Below are positions 42,884 through 54,989 of a stretch of DNA of 64,000 nucleotides, piece after piece. The notes beneath the pieces are model-generated. The model saw nothing but the letters and a program-made list of their open reading frames with translations, had not been told where the DNA came from and searched no databases. A program made the translations under genes and the position numbers. Source of the stretch: Vicia villosa (lineage: Eukaryota; Streptophyta; Magnoliopsida; Fabales; Fabaceae); the NCBI RefSeq assembly GCF_029867415.1, contig NC_081185.1:130581848-130645847 (forward strand), given 5' to 3'. Each line of letters starts with the position of its first letter. The stretch's first letter is position 1.

Positions 42884-44352
42884 TGATCAGAAAAATAGCA
42901 AGTGTACTATTTTGCCTCTGTAGTAATAATAGGGAAATTCCCCGAATGTCGATCTCAAGGACTGCACGTTAATATCGAGTTTCAATAGTGGTTCAATTAA
43001 ACAAAAACTATATTTGGAGTTTAGATTTGCAATTATAAATTAACAATAAATAAAAATGAAAGGAAATTGACTAAGTGGTTTTAACAAATATGAACATGCT
43101 AAGGTAAAGTGTATGATTTGCCCTGTAATAACCTTGAATTTTGATTTCTTCAACAAGTTCGTAACTTTTAATTACCATCCTTTAGATTATTTTCCCCTAA
43201 GTCCTTAGTGGGAAAACCTTTGAATATTCATCCTAAATCCTAAGTCCTTATAGAATTATGATGAAATCAAGCCTTTATGTTATCAAGAGTTAATCGGTAA
43301 CTATAGGGTATCCCTAGTCCTAGGTGATATCTACTATAGTCTAATCGTACAAAAACCTTAACAACCGCTGTCCAGCTGGTTGTGAACCGTAAATCAATCT
43401 TGTTGGTCCGACAAAGAAAGCATAAAAACCTTGTACAATTAAATTAAATAAGAAAACAAATCTATTGATGAACTCAGGAATTCAAAATCATTATAGAATC
43501 AAATCAGGGACACCCCCTAGCATTAGGGTTTAGTTACTCATATTGTTCAAAGAAAACAAAATATAAAATAGATACATTACAAGAATTGAGATGAAAGTTG
43601 ATCTTCAATTGCTTCCGTTCATGAAAACCTTCTTCTCTCCCAAACCCTCGTGTTCTCCAATCTTCAATCTTGTATCTTCTCTCGGCCAAAAAGTCCTTTT
43701 CTCCTTCTCTAAATCACTTATTTATCCTCATAGGTTTTCTAGTCTAGGTAAAATACCAAAACTGCCCTCTGGTTCTTTAAAAATCACAAAATGCTGAATT
43801 TCTAAAATCTGACGCGCAGGCTGACACGGCCGTGTCATCTGACACGGGCTGCCCGTGTCAGCCTCTGACTTCATAATTTAGCTTTGACTTCAGTATCAAA
43901 GTTGTAGCCCGTTTCGTTAGCGAAATTTTGCAACCGTAACCGCGTCATTCTAAGTTACGAAGCTCTAGTTATGATTAAAATACTACATGCTTGTCACGAT
44001 AAAAAACATGCTGAAAATTTCCAGATCTCACACTTGCTAACACGGGTCGTATCAGCCCCCTGACTTTCATCTCTGTTGAATTTTCTTGGCCACGCTTCAT
44101 CTTAACACGACCAGTTTCAGGTGACACAAGTGGTCATGTCAAGCTTCATGTAGCATGATTTTTCACTTCCTTCGAAACTCCCCTTTTTGTACTTTTTTGC
44201 ATTGATTTGTCTCGATTTATTCCTTTGAGCCTACAAACAGTACAATACACAACCAAAGCATAAAACGTAGAAGAATGAAGTAAAACGCTTGACAATATAA
44301 AGCAAAGATGACTAAAATCAACGGTAAATAAACGTGTAAAAACCACTGATCA
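42884..44352 (-). repeat. 5' LTR of element K (1469 bp)
   Basis: Bounded by the inverted termini TGATCAG (42884-42890) and CTGATCA (44346-44352). On the minus strand it precedes the PBS. Non-coding. The cacgg-rich segment 43815-43860 has direct repeats of gacacgg. The flanking gtaat (44353-44357) has no visible partner because J removed or displaced the other end. Confidence 0.8.
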
Positions 44353-45117
44353 GTAATCTCCAGAAGATTGATGAACGTTATATCCTGATGGGATCACTGA
44401 ACGATTCATCATCTAAGGTTAGTCACGAGCAGTTGGCTTGTGCAGGGTTAGTCACAATAGGTTGGTTGTGCAGGAGTTAGTCACAGCAGTTGGTTGTGCA
44501 GGAGTCATTGGATGTTATATCTGTGGATCAGATCACTGAACAATTCATTGCAGTTAGTCACGAGCAGTTGGCTTGTGCAGGGTTACTAGATTGATGAACG
44601 TTATATCTCGCTGAGATCACTGAATGGTTCAGTCATCTAGGGGTTAGTCACTCGCGGGTAGCTTATGCAGGGTTAGTCACAACAGTTGGCTGTGCAGGTT
44701 GTTAGTCACGATAGTTGATCGCTCAGGTGTAATCAAGTTTGGTTATAGTGGATTAAGTCCTCTGTTGAGAGGAAAATCACCTGAGGAGGGTGGATTGGAT
44801 GTAGCATTATTCAGAAGGTGATCCAGGATAAAAATTAACGTTTCTTTTACTTTCTGTACAATTCATTTAACTTAGAGCATTCACGCAGAATGTCTTCAAA
44901 ACTATACTAAGACAAGTCAGAAGTTATGATGATATAAAGAAGTTAAAATGAATATCTCATTGGTTATGCAACTCCATTCCAAACATGTTTCCGCAACATT
45001 AAAGCATATCCAGAAGATGAGATACTAAGAGAAAGAAAAGAATTTAGAGAAAGGGAATTTTAATTTGATAAAGAACACAATTCAATCCCCCCTTTCTTGT
45101 GTTTTTCTCCACCTTCA
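44353..45117 (+). repeat. Element L: copia LTR fragment with tandem repeats
   Basis: Its right part follows the layout of the SIRE LTR ends (gattaagtcctc, gatccaggataaaaatta, ttcaatccccccttt, …ccaccttca). No PBS follows. The left part is displaced by K. Contains an array of gttagtcac...agttggcttgtgcag units at 44417-44728 (about eight, irregular). Confidence 0.65.
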
Positions 45118-45491
45118 CTCTTGCATTTCTTTTCGCTAGGGTTGCCTCTTTCTCTTCTCACCCTCAAAATAAAATATGTGTTTTCTCTTCCCTCTCCTTT
45201 TTTCACTTTCCTTATTTTATAAACTCCTCTCAACTTCTTTTTATTCCAAATAATTCCCCCAATTTTCAATATTTCTTTTTATTCCCCCTTTATTTTTATT
45301 AATCCTCTAACAACCCCTTAATTTCTTATTAAATTATAATCTCTTCGAAATCCAATTATTTTCAATATATTCTCACTAGCAAATTCACAACTTATATTAT
45401 TATTTCTCTAAATAATAACACATATTATTGAATAACACAAAAAAATATAATTTAAGGAACAAAATTTACAATACAATTTTGGGGTGTTACA
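45118..45491 (-). repeat. Element M: Tekay-like LTR fragment, reversed
   Basis: On the minus strand it starts TGTAACACCCC, the start used by element R. Only the first 374 bp remain adjacent; L is inserted in it. A TATA-like ttataaaa lies near 45215. AT-rich and non-coding. Confidence 0.6.
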
Positions 45492-45889
45492 TTGCGCACA
45501 TACATTAACTTATTTACCAAGTTGGAAATATCTTTGGGAGGCTCAGATGATAGCCTAAAGTGCTAGATCTTCAAAATAGGTCTTAGGCTAGACTGTGCTT
45601 TCCGGGAGAAATTAGGGATAAAGGAAGCCCATAACCTAAAGGACTTACTGAGTTCGGCACAACCTTACATCGACTATGAAAAAAAGTTGTTGGTCGATGA
45701 AGGAAGTCAGATATCAAGAAATAATGGATCTAGTGGAGCATCAGACAAGGATTCTGAATGATCAAAAAATGAAAGCAAGCGAAAGAAAGCTTTTCCACAG
45801 GTTGATCTAACGGACCTATTAGAGATTTTGCAAGCTAATCTCAATAACAAAATAGAACTTTTCAAGGCTAAGTTATAGAACCAAGCATA
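45492..45889 (+). pseudogene. Element N: Tat-type gypsy gag fragment
   Basis: In one frame about 45585-45880 reads as the end of a Retrotrans_gag domain (FREKLGIKEAHNLKDLL, QPYIDYEKKLLV), followed by a Ser/Lys-rich stretch and QVDLTDLLEILQANLNNK. In-frame stops lie near 45760 and 45878. Gag function is lost. The reading is then interrupted by LTR O. Confidence 0.55.
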
Positions 45890-46746
45890 GATTTTAAGCC
45901 CGGTTAATATCAATAAGAAAACTCAACTCTCCAAGAGTATTGCACTCTTGAAAATAACAACAATAGCATGACACCAATACAACTCTTTCCTCACAAGACG
46001 TTTTCACTCACAAGGCACTAAGCCAACTTTGGTGAAAAGATAATACTTAGAGATAGAGAGGAGAGATAAATTACAAAGAATATAAAAATTAAGAATTCTA
46101 GTATAAAACGAAGAGAGGAGGAGCCGCATGTATATATTAAAATATTTGGCTAAAAAAAAGGAAATTATACATTGGCCAATTAGTTACGTAATCAATTAGG
46201 TCCTCAGTCTAATCGATTAGGTACTTAAAATAATCGATTATTTTGGCCCAAAATAGAAGCTTTTGATATAGATCCATTATCAATCCTTAAGAGACAATTC
46301 CAATCAATTATAAATTTGATAAGATATCGTCTAAATGATTAGGTTATGGATATAAATGATTAGATAGTTGAAAAAATTGACCTAAACAAGCAAACAGAGG
46401 CCTTGGAAACATTTTTAGGTGATTTTGTTAAGTAAAAAGAGACCTAAAAAGTATTTTAGGTGGGTGTGAGAGTTTCCTTAGTATCTTAGAAGTTACTCTC
46501 CTACTTTCATAAAAATCACTCAGACAGACACGACCATGTGAGCTTTCACACTTCCTCTCATTTACAACTCAAAAGTTTTCAATTTTTTTGCTAGATATGT
46601 CGATCATATAAGCACTTCACTAGAACGTTGAATTTTATACTTGATGAAGCTTGAGAAATTTTTAATTAATCACCACCATCAAAGACTTGGAAAGATATTA
46701 CCATCGACTTTTAACAAGTATAAGTGTTTTTGTCATCAAAACACCA
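45890..46746 (-). repeat. Element O: reversed copia-like LTR (left edge approximate)
   Basis: On the minus strand it starts TGGTGTTTTGATGACAAAAA, a common copia LTR opening, and has a TATA-like tttatact near 46110. It contains several aatcgatt/aatgatta motifs (46170-46380). It divides N's gag from its protease. The left end was not resolved and no TSD was found. Confidence 0.5.
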
Positions 46747-47400
46747 AGAAGGTCGCTAAGTCAAGATCAACATCTTCATAAGTACAAGAAAATAGCTCCA
46801 CATAATACTTTTCTATGAAAAAAGGAAAGGAATAAAGTAAAGGAGAACATGAAGAGCACAAAGGGAAACTCCATTATATTGCTTCCATAGTTGGAGGTGC
46901 CCCTATGGAGACAAATTTGTCTAAGAGTACGATTAAAAGATAGATTATTGAGCTAATGGTCGTCAGCAAAAGGAAGGGGGTACCTCCACCGAGAGCCCAA
47001 AGAGGCCTATCCTTAGATTCCAAGATAGTGAGAAGGTTGAAAGATTACCCAACAAAATTTTCCCTTTAGTCATCATGATTGTGGTATCCATATTTGATGT
47101 AACTAGGATATTGATCGATGGTATAAGTTTCAGAAATATAATTTACTATGATATCTTCAAAAATATGGGAATAAGGAAAGAAAAGTTTTAGCCTTATGAA
47201 ATATCTGATCTTCATGGATTCAACGACACTGTGACTCGCCCTTGGGGATACATGTAGATTATGGTTACCTTAGGAGAGGGAAGAGATATCATAACCCTTG
47301 ATTCCTGGTTTGTGGTCTTTATATATAGGAGTGTATGCAACTACATCCTAGGTAGGAATTTTGCAATGATATTGGATACAATGGATTTCCCTATCCCTCT
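46747..47400 (+). pseudogene. Element N: Tat-type retropepsin fragment
   Basis: Around 47060-47390 one frame reads IMIVVSIFDVTRILIDGIS, YYDIFKNMGI, DLHGFNDTV and ILGRNFAMILDTMD, matching the order of the Tat-type aspartic protease. The active-site Asp is kept (ILIDG), but the following residues differ from the usual DNGSS/DQGSS and stops occur. It is cut at 47400 by solo LTR P. Confidence 0.6.
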
Positions 47401-48515
47401 TGTTAGTTCCATGGTTTTTCTATTGGCATAATTGTGCTAAAACATGGTTCTTAACAGATATTGAACAAGATGTTATAACATCTTATTCTGCTGTCATAAT
47501 AGGTTCTGTTGTTATGTGTTTTTACAGATGTTATGACATTCTACACCATAACATCCTGACATTTCAGACTAGTTTTTTGAACATTGAAAGATTTGATTGA
47601 AAAATATAACGAATCTGGATTAATATTCATAAAATCATTACAGGCGCAGGCAATCAAGGATGATTGGGACAAATGCATGTTAGTCTCTATTTGTAGAAAA
47701 AGAATCTTTGAGATTTCTTTTAGAAAATTAAGATTTGATTTGATTTTATTTGTTCCTAATTTATGAAAAAATCTTGCAGCTGTTTTCAGAAAAAGAGAAT
47801 ATTGGATTCAATATGAAGTCCAAGCCCATTTTGCAAGTATCTATAAAAAGGAACTTAGAAAACCTAGTTTGTCAAGCATTCACACAAGGGAAACTGTGGG
47901 TGCAATAAAGGTTGATGTTTTGGGAGTTCCTCAAGTTCTTCGTGTTTTCTGTTCTTTTGTGTCACTCATGTATCTTATGATACATTGAGGTGGACGTGTG
48001 TTCTCACTCTTGAAGCTTTTAAGCAAGAGAGTTGAGTGTTGTTCTTGATCAAAGCTTTTAAGCAAGATCAAGTATTATTATTAGTTAGGGTGCTTAAATA
48101 AGTATTTTGTTTATTGGAAAGTGTGATCTTTCTACTTTAGTTCCTTTGGTCGCAAGGTTTGTGTGACTGTTTTATCACTATGGTGATTGAAAGTGGGATG
48201 GGGATTTCTCAGGTTTAGATGTCGACTTCTAGGCAGAAGTAGCGTTGGGTAGTGATTAAACGATAAGTTGTAAACAAGGGTGTTTAGCTTTGAACTAATA
48301 CTGCTAATAGTGAACTTCCTTCCTGACTTGGTATACCCCAGATTAGGTGTTGTTTGCACCGAACTGGGTTAACAATTATTATGTTCTTTATCTTTGTGCA
48401 TTAAGTTTTCAGTCTGATAATTATGCTGTAAATCAGCAGATGTTATAACATTTGTCTTGACATTGTTTGTTGTAGAACATCTGTCTTGACATCTGTTGTA
48501 AGTGCCATAATTTCA
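47401..48515 (+). mobile_element. Element P: SIRE-type solo LTR (1115 bp)
   Basis: TGTTAGTTCC...AATTTCA flanked by perfect cctct repeats (47396-47400, 48516-48520). It has the palindrome gatgttataacatc (47469-47482), a TATA box (47842-47850), and the block shared with LTRs A, C and I (about 48185-48370). No internal sequence, so it arose by LTR-LTR recombination. Confidence 0.93.
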
Positions 48516-48790
48516 CCTCTTAAGCTCAAATACCACAATGTACACAATTAACTGACTATAATCGATGCTGACCTTTTGGGATGAAAAAATATTTATAAGT
48601 CCTTACAACAAGACTAGAAAGAAGTTAAAACTAAGTCGATGGAGATAAATGTGGTCTCCTTAATCAAGAAACTAAGAGAAATGACCATTCAACCCACTTT
48701 GATTAAAGCGAGTTATCTTGAGTGAGCGATCAAAGTGGCTAACTCTAGTCAAAGTTCAAAGATGACCAACCAACTGTGTTTATGAAAATT
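48516..48790 (+). pseudogene. Element N: segment after the protease
   Basis: Continues N after P. Reading fragments are present in shifting frames (TTMYTIN, NKTRKKLK, SRWR), consistent with the protease-RT linker of Tat elements, with many stops. Nothing recognisable after about 48790. Confidence 0.4.
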
Positions 48791-49277
48791 ATTTACATTA
48801 ATTTATGGTTCTAATTCTTTCTATAAAATCAAAACTATCACAATTTTTTAACCATTTTGATTAAATCGGAAGAATGTTCCATTAAATTATATTTTTCCTT
48901 GATAATTATGAAGCATAATATAAAGTTCAGGGTTTAACTAGAGAGATCAGAGCCCCATCACAAAGACTTAAGGGTGTTGTCACAAACATTTTAGGTGAAT
49001 GACTAAATCAATCAAAACTACACGATGCTAACATAATTTTACAAGGAAGGCAAGCCTCGAAAGCCAAAAATAACTGGCCCATCCCCTCTTGGTAAATAAC
49101 CTCTCCAGAGATCACGGTGGATTTGTCAATGCATTGACGTTGAACTAGATATTTTCCTCGAGGCATGCAAAGGGGTGCCAACCCTTGGCCAGGTACGTTA
49201 TCCAGAGATGTCTTATAAAATTCTTACAAAACCTGGAGGAAAAGTTAAGTCCTAGAGAAAAGAACCCGGAACCAAAA
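48791..49277. other. Unassigned AT-rich sequence
   Basis: No domain, repeat or convincing ORF seen on either strand. Confidence 0.5.
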
Positions 49278-49769
49278 CTAACGCCACAAATAAGGTAAAA
49301 TGTGAATAAATAAACAAACAAACTGAAATATACACATGCATTGGAGGTCAAAAATATCGGAGCTACACACATAAAAAAAGGAAGGAAGAAAGTCTGCTAA
49401 AGAAATGACTTTCCCATCTTCAATGGATGGTTGAGACGAACTCGATTGCAAGAGACATGAACATCGGGGATAAAGGTATTCCTCTTGCTTCAAAGCATTC
49501 TCAAAAGCACCCTCAGCAACAAAGAAATATTTTTGTAAGGATTTATCCCACTCCTTAAAAAGGTCAAGGTTCTCTTGGTGCATCACAAGAAGACCATCCT
49601 TGGTCTTCTTTTGGCTTTCCCAAGACTCTTTTACATACTTCTCCAACTCTTCTCTTATATTTTTAGAATGGTCCCCAATCCCTAATTTGGAAGAGGATAT
49701 TAGGAGAGAGTATGAGGCCCTAACCTTCTCGATCACCTCTCGAGCAAGTCGATATACCTTTTCTTTCAA
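49278..49769 (-). pseudogene. Element Q: coiled-coil ORF remnant, unknown
   Basis: 163 codons. Residues about 1-95 are Lys/Glu/Leu-rich and heptad-like (MKEKVYRLAREVIEKVRASY, NIREELEKYVKESWESQKK); the end (about 125-163) is hydrophobic. Upstream on the minus strand (49770-50074, then 57844-58030 beyond R) are further short open pieces with shifts. A weak resemblance to the C-terminal coiled coil of plant 'putative gypsy-type transposon' proteins is possible, but I cannot confirm it. Confidence 0.35.
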
Positions 49770-50074
49770 AGTATCGGGATACTTAAAAGGTTCGAAAATA
49801 GTCTCTAAAACAAGGACTTATCGAAAGGGCCTCTGAATTTTATCAAATACCGATCTTTCTATCAACATCTTACTTTAATCTCTCTTTATCTCTCTCTCTC
49901 ACCCACACACATAGTATAGGCGGTCATGCAAGAAAATATTCCCTCAACCAGCAGCCATAAAGGCTCAAGAAATAGAAATAATCTTCATCAAAAAGTGATG
50001 AGCGCAACTCCTTATCTGTCTTCAAACCCGGACGAACTAATATTAGAGAACGCCGCTTCTCTTAAGGGGAAGTC
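49770..50074 (-). other. Upstream part of Q, degenerate
   Basis: No long frame. A CT-rich dinucleotide stretch (about 49875-49900, tctctctctctc) lies here. The last 5 bp (aagtc, 50070-50074) are the target site of R. Confidence 0.4.
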
Positions 50075-51520
50075 TGTAACACCCCGAATCTAATTAATTA
50101 TTTAATTAGATTAATCGAGGATTTATTCATTGGAATTAGTTGAAGTCGAGGTTTATCGGTATTATTCTACAAACGTATGGATTAATATGTTGATTTGAGC
50201 AGTTAAGTTTATGGTCGGATTAATTAGTCGGAGAAATACAATTGTGAGTTAGTATTGTTAAAGTTATGGATCGATGGTAAATGTGGAATATTATTGGAAA
50301 TAATATTCGATTATGTTGTGTGGTTAATTATTTATGTGTGTTATCTGACTTAATTATGTAATTAGAGCAATATTATGAATTGGGCCTAAGTGGAAAGAAT
50401 ATAACACAATGGATGGGTTATGGGTTAAGTCCATTAGTGAAAAGAAGGATAGTAAGAGTTAGGGTTTTAGAGATTAAACCTCATAACTCATTTGGTGGAA
50501 AAGAAGAGAAAAGAGAAGAGAAAGAAGAGAAAGAAGAGAGGAAGAGAAGAAAGTTATGGCATGAAGAGAGGGATGACTCCATTGAAGAGGAGGCTTTTGC
50601 TAAGGTAAGGGTGTGATTCTTACTCTCTAAGGGTTGGCATGATGATGTATATGGTGGGTTAGATTGTATGTTATTCTCCATGGAAGTTGTGTGTAGAGAT
50701 GTTAGGGTTTATAAACAAATGTGTAAATTCATGATTTGAAATGTGTTTTAATTGATGTTTGATGATTGTTATGATGTTAGAAGATCCATAATATGTGTTG
50801 TATTTGTGTTTATAACATGTATTCTATTGTTGTTCATGATGGTTGGTGTTTTCAGCTTGATTTGGGTTGAGTTTAGGGGTTTTGGAATGAAATTCGCATG
50901 CTGTTTTCTGAGATTTGGGATTTTCTGAAATCGCCAGTTCGCGCCGCGAACTACTGTTCGAGCCGCGAACTGCCTGGCAGAAACTCAGGAAAAATTTGAT
51001 TCACTCAGTTCGCGCCGTGAACTTTGTTGGCGTCGCGAACCCTGTTTTACAGAACTTTTTCCAAACTTTAAAATGATGTAACTTTTGATCCGTAACTCCG
51101 TTTTAGGCGCCGTTCGAAGCGTTAGAAAGCTAACGCAATGAACTAAACCATGATGCAATAAAATGATCCATATGATATAGTTTCCTATCATATTTATTAG
51201 GATTAAGTGATGAACTATGTTGTGTTAACATATGAGGTATACTCTTTGCGACGAATTGACATAATTATGTTGTAGTATAACTTGATGTATGTCTTCTTAT
51301 GATGATACAATGTTATTGAGATGATGATAAGTAACTTCCTTATGATGAATGAGATAATGATGTATGTGATGATATGCATGATTAATAAAGATGTTGTATG
51401 CTATATGCGATTAATTGTGCGTATTTGATATGTATGAGTCGACGATGATGCCATGCGATGACTTAACAATATATATGAAATTGAATATAACGTATTATGA
51501 TGATTAATTGAATTAAGGAA

Positions 51521-51720
51521 TATAATGAATTGTTGTTGTTGTAACATGATGAATCGTTGTAGTTGTTGTAACATGTTGATGTTTGTTGTTGTTGTGCAAT
51601 ATAATGAATTGTTGTTGTTGTAACATGATGAATCGTTGTAGTTGTTGTAACATGTTGATGTTTGTTGTTGTTGTGCAATATGTTGAATTGTTATTGTTGC
51701 TATAACATGATGAATTTGTC
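51521..51720 (+). repeat. 79-bp tandem repeat in R 5' LTR
   Basis: Units start at 51521, 51600 and (diverged) 51679 and are rich in gttgttgtt. The equivalent in the 3' LTR is 56468-56667. Confidence 0.88.
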
Positions 51721-52012
51721 ATTGTTGTTGTAGACCCTATGGTCACTATTGATAATTTGTATTATGTTGATAAGAATGAAGTTGAATAGATGTTGTATGT
51801 TGATATGATGTGATGATGTGATTGAGATGTGGTAAAATACTATGATACGGTTATTGCCATAGAACCTTGGCATTGAGTTGATGTTGTTTAGTTGATATGG
51901 TTATGTTGTTTAAGTTGATTATGTCGTTCAAGTTGATTATGTCGTTTAAGTTGATTAAGTGGTTTAAGTTGTGTTTGTGGATGTGCATCATTTGAGTCGC
52001 ATCCATTGCATT

Positions 52013-52150
52013 GTTTAAGACGGCCCTTGTGGCAAATGTTTGAGACGGCCCTTGTGGCAAATGTTTGAGACGACCCTTGTGGCAAATGTTTGAGACGGCC
52101 CTTGTGGCAAATGTTTGAGACGGCCCAATGGCAAACTGTTTGAGACGGGA
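52013..52150 (+). repeat. 25-bp tandem repeat in R 5' LTR
   Basis: Four units of gtttgagacggcccttgtgg followed by caaat, then variant units. The 3' LTR array (56942-57105) has a different copy number and an extra variant unit. Confidence 0.9.
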
Positions 52151-52891
52151 GTTTTACTCCAATGGTACCACATGCATATGCATAAGTTTGAGTCACATTC
52201 GAGTCGCATTTGAATTGCATTTGAATTGTGTTTGGATTGTTGAGATGATGAGGTGTTTGTTGTGACGTGATAATGATATGTTTGTTGTGACGTATCTGAT
52301 ATCATACTTGTATATTTGAATATGTGATTAATGACATCGTTGCCGTTTTGAAAGTTGTATTATATTGATAAGTTGTTTTGTGGTGAAACTTGTTGCAAGA
52401 TGTTATGTGATGCGAAGTGGTAAAATTATGTATGATCTATATTTCCTATATTATTTATCATGCATTCCTTTATATTGTAAGATATCTCACCCCTTTGCTG
52501 ATATTTCCCCTACCATGGGAAATGGGCAGGTACTCAAGATTAGTCGTGGAAGTCCGAGGTTATTTATGTGAAGTCTTTATGTTGCTTTATGGCAAGTCGA
52601 GTTGGTGTCCATTGCTCTGATACGTAGCACTCGGGGGGATTAGTCGTTATTATATGATTATTGTATTCCATGATGACTTTTGTGTTAAGTTGAATTGAAA
52701 GGTGTTTATAAGTTCAAGTTGTAAGTGGTGAATGAAGTTTTGTTCCGAATGCTATGTATCTTTAATAAATGCAATATAAGTATGTTTGTTGGTTTAAGTC
52801 GAATTGTGACATCCCATCGTTTGATGAATAATTTTAAATGCACTCTGATTTTCGCTTATAATTGCGGGGTAGATTTGGGGTGTTACAATAG

Positions 52892-52904
52892 TGGTATCAG
52901 AGCC
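52892..52904 (+). promoter_or_regulatory. Primer binding site of element R
   Basis: tggtatcagagcc, the initiator-Met tRNA primer site, four bases after the LTR end. Confidence 0.92.
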
Positions 52905-54989
52905 TGGTTGGTCCGTCCGGCCAATGTTGTCTAATGATGTTTATTCCCGTGTACACGACGAGTGTGTGAAACACTATCGGTACTTGTTGTTCTTCTGATC
53001 GTTTGTCTACAGAAGTTGGTTTGAAGCTAAGTGGGGGAGAAGCTATGCTTCTCGGTTATGTTTCAGTTGTAGGATGTAGTATGCTGCTGAGGGCGACAGT
53101 GCAAGTGTTGTTGGAGTTTGTTGTTTCCTGAATCGAAGATGATTTGGATTTAAGATTTTGTTGCTAATTAAGTGAAGCATCTTGAGGAAGAGGATGAGTA
53201 GGAATTTTTGATGTTCACTTCTCGAAGGATGAGGAGCTATATAGCAGTTGTTGGTATGCGAGCATGGTGCAAGTTCCTGATATGTCTAAAGGTAATTGTA
53301 AGTAATGAGAATAAATTCTAGAAGATGGAATTTAGAAAGTGCGATGTTCCAGTGCTGCTGATGGACTGTGAAGTTGTTGGTTGAGCAACCTTGCGTAAGA
53401 TGTCGATGTTGGATCAGTGATTAAAAGAAGTATTGATGTAAGATTGATGCAAGTGATTGAGGCAGTAGTAGAAGCCGTTGAAGTTGTTGGAACTTTCTGA
53501 AGCGCGAGTAAGAATTGGTAATGCGAAGAGATGAGTATGATTTCAATAATAAGAAGTGCGGATAATGGTGTACATGAATTTTGTTCTGATGTATCGTCAG
53601 AGGTGCTTAAGGAAGTAGCTGCAAGACGTCGGTGTTAGTTTTTTTTTCCGGATGATTTTAAAAGATTAGTGAATTATGGAATCATATTGCTTCTGGTGAT
53701 ATGAGTACAAGTTGGAAAAGAACATTATTAATGTTGGTAGTGATGGTTTATACTCCATTATGGTTGTCGGCTATCTATTGACAAATTGAGGACTTGATCA
53801 CCCTTAATCTCTTGTTGATAGTAGACGAAATCGTGATTGGATGGAATAGACGTATCTTGCTAGCGTGATAGTGCATAAAGGGATGAAAGTTATGTCGTGA
53901 AGATAATTGTTCTCTGGTTGGTATGAATTAATGGAAAAGTATCCAAGAATAGTTGAGAAGTAACGAACAAGTCGGGGAAGCTGGTTTATAGGCGAGATAA
54001 CGTCGCAAAGTGAGGGATTGAGAATGTCGAGTGAACAACGATTTTGTGATGGATGTTTAAGGAAGTCTGAACTAGATTAAGACTTGTGAACCATATGATT
54101 GACGGAAAGATATAACGTGGACAGTGACTTAAGATGAATTATCAGAGTTGCGCAGCGGATGTGTAAGGTGGCGTAGTTGCTATGCGTGTGTGTTTGTTAG
54201 AGGTGAAGAACTAGGTATCGGAAGCCTAGGGGAATGATATGTTTGTATCTGCATGTTTGATTTGGTGGGCTGTTAAGATGAGAACGAGGTATCAGAAATA
54301 TGGTATTTTTGCCGAGTTTTTAAGGACAATGCTAGAGTTGTTAGTTATGGTAAAGTTGGGTGTATTCGTCGGGTAATCTTGTTAAGTTGACGCTGTAGTA
54401 ATTTGGTTTCTGTTGTCGTTATGTTGTTGTTAGACTCTGTAAGTAAGAAGTGAGATTTTGTACTATGACAGAGTTGAGTATGCTAACTATGTTGACGTCA
54501 CTATAAGAGTGATATGACGAGGCGGATATAGAGTTGTTGATATTTGTTGAAGATTCGCATGTATAATTATGAGAATGGAAGTAAGTATGTGTTCTGGTAT
54601 TGAGAATGTTGTTAATACGATAATGATATGGCGTTGAACACCCAAGTATATGAGGATTATGATTGTTACTATCTTAAGGATCGATAGTCAAGGTGTTGTT
54701 GAACAGTGATGACTCTGTTTCTAAGTTAATGAAGTAAGATTGTATCTCCACATTTGAGAGTGTTATTGTTATTGATACTTTAAGTGTTGATGAGTCGAGA
54801 GATTCCTGAGATGGTTGGTAAGTTGCTAACGAGTATGTTGTTGAGATGTTGAATAACTGACACTGGATTTAAGTCAGATTGAGTTGTTTTGGTTGTCGAA
54901 GTGTTGTCAAATGCAATTGAGAATTGGAGACTTGGAAGCGAAGTTTAGGACGGTTATGTCGGATGGATTTTCGAGGACGAAAATATTCT

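Larger units (their letters stand above)
41709..44352 (-). mobile_element. Element K: non-autonomous Athila-like gypsy derivative
   Basis: On the minus strand: LTR (44352 to 42884), PBS (42877 to 42860), a 100-nt leader, one ORF (42758 to 42111), then the block characteristic of Athila elements after their last gene (gcgcttagtgggaggcaacc near 42060; gttcaagtttgggggagg near 41890). No gag, protease, RT or integrase lies between PBS and ORF. The 3' LTR is not seen, because J interrupts the tail at 41709. Confidence 0.78.
50075..52887 (+). repeat. 5' LTR of element R (2813 bp)
   Basis: Contains a (gaagagaaa)n stretch (50501-50545), a CpG-rich cluster of gttcgcg/cgcgaac inverted repeats (50935-51045), a 79-bp repeat (51521-51720) and a 25-bp repeat array (52013-52150). 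Open frames such as 51463-51746 on the minus strand are translations of the gttgttgtt repeats. Confidence 0.93.

Noticed and set aside
50590..51732. Possible intron in the R LTR (ctaag/gtaaggg to ttgttgtag)
   Set aside because: Good-looking splice sites, but there is no coding sequence on either side to support an intron; transcript data would be needed.
51463..52305. Minus-strand ORFs rich in Thr, His and Asn (and the copies at 56410-57261)
   Set aside because: They read the gttgttgtt and 25-bp repeats of the R LTRs in reverse; low-complexity, no domain.
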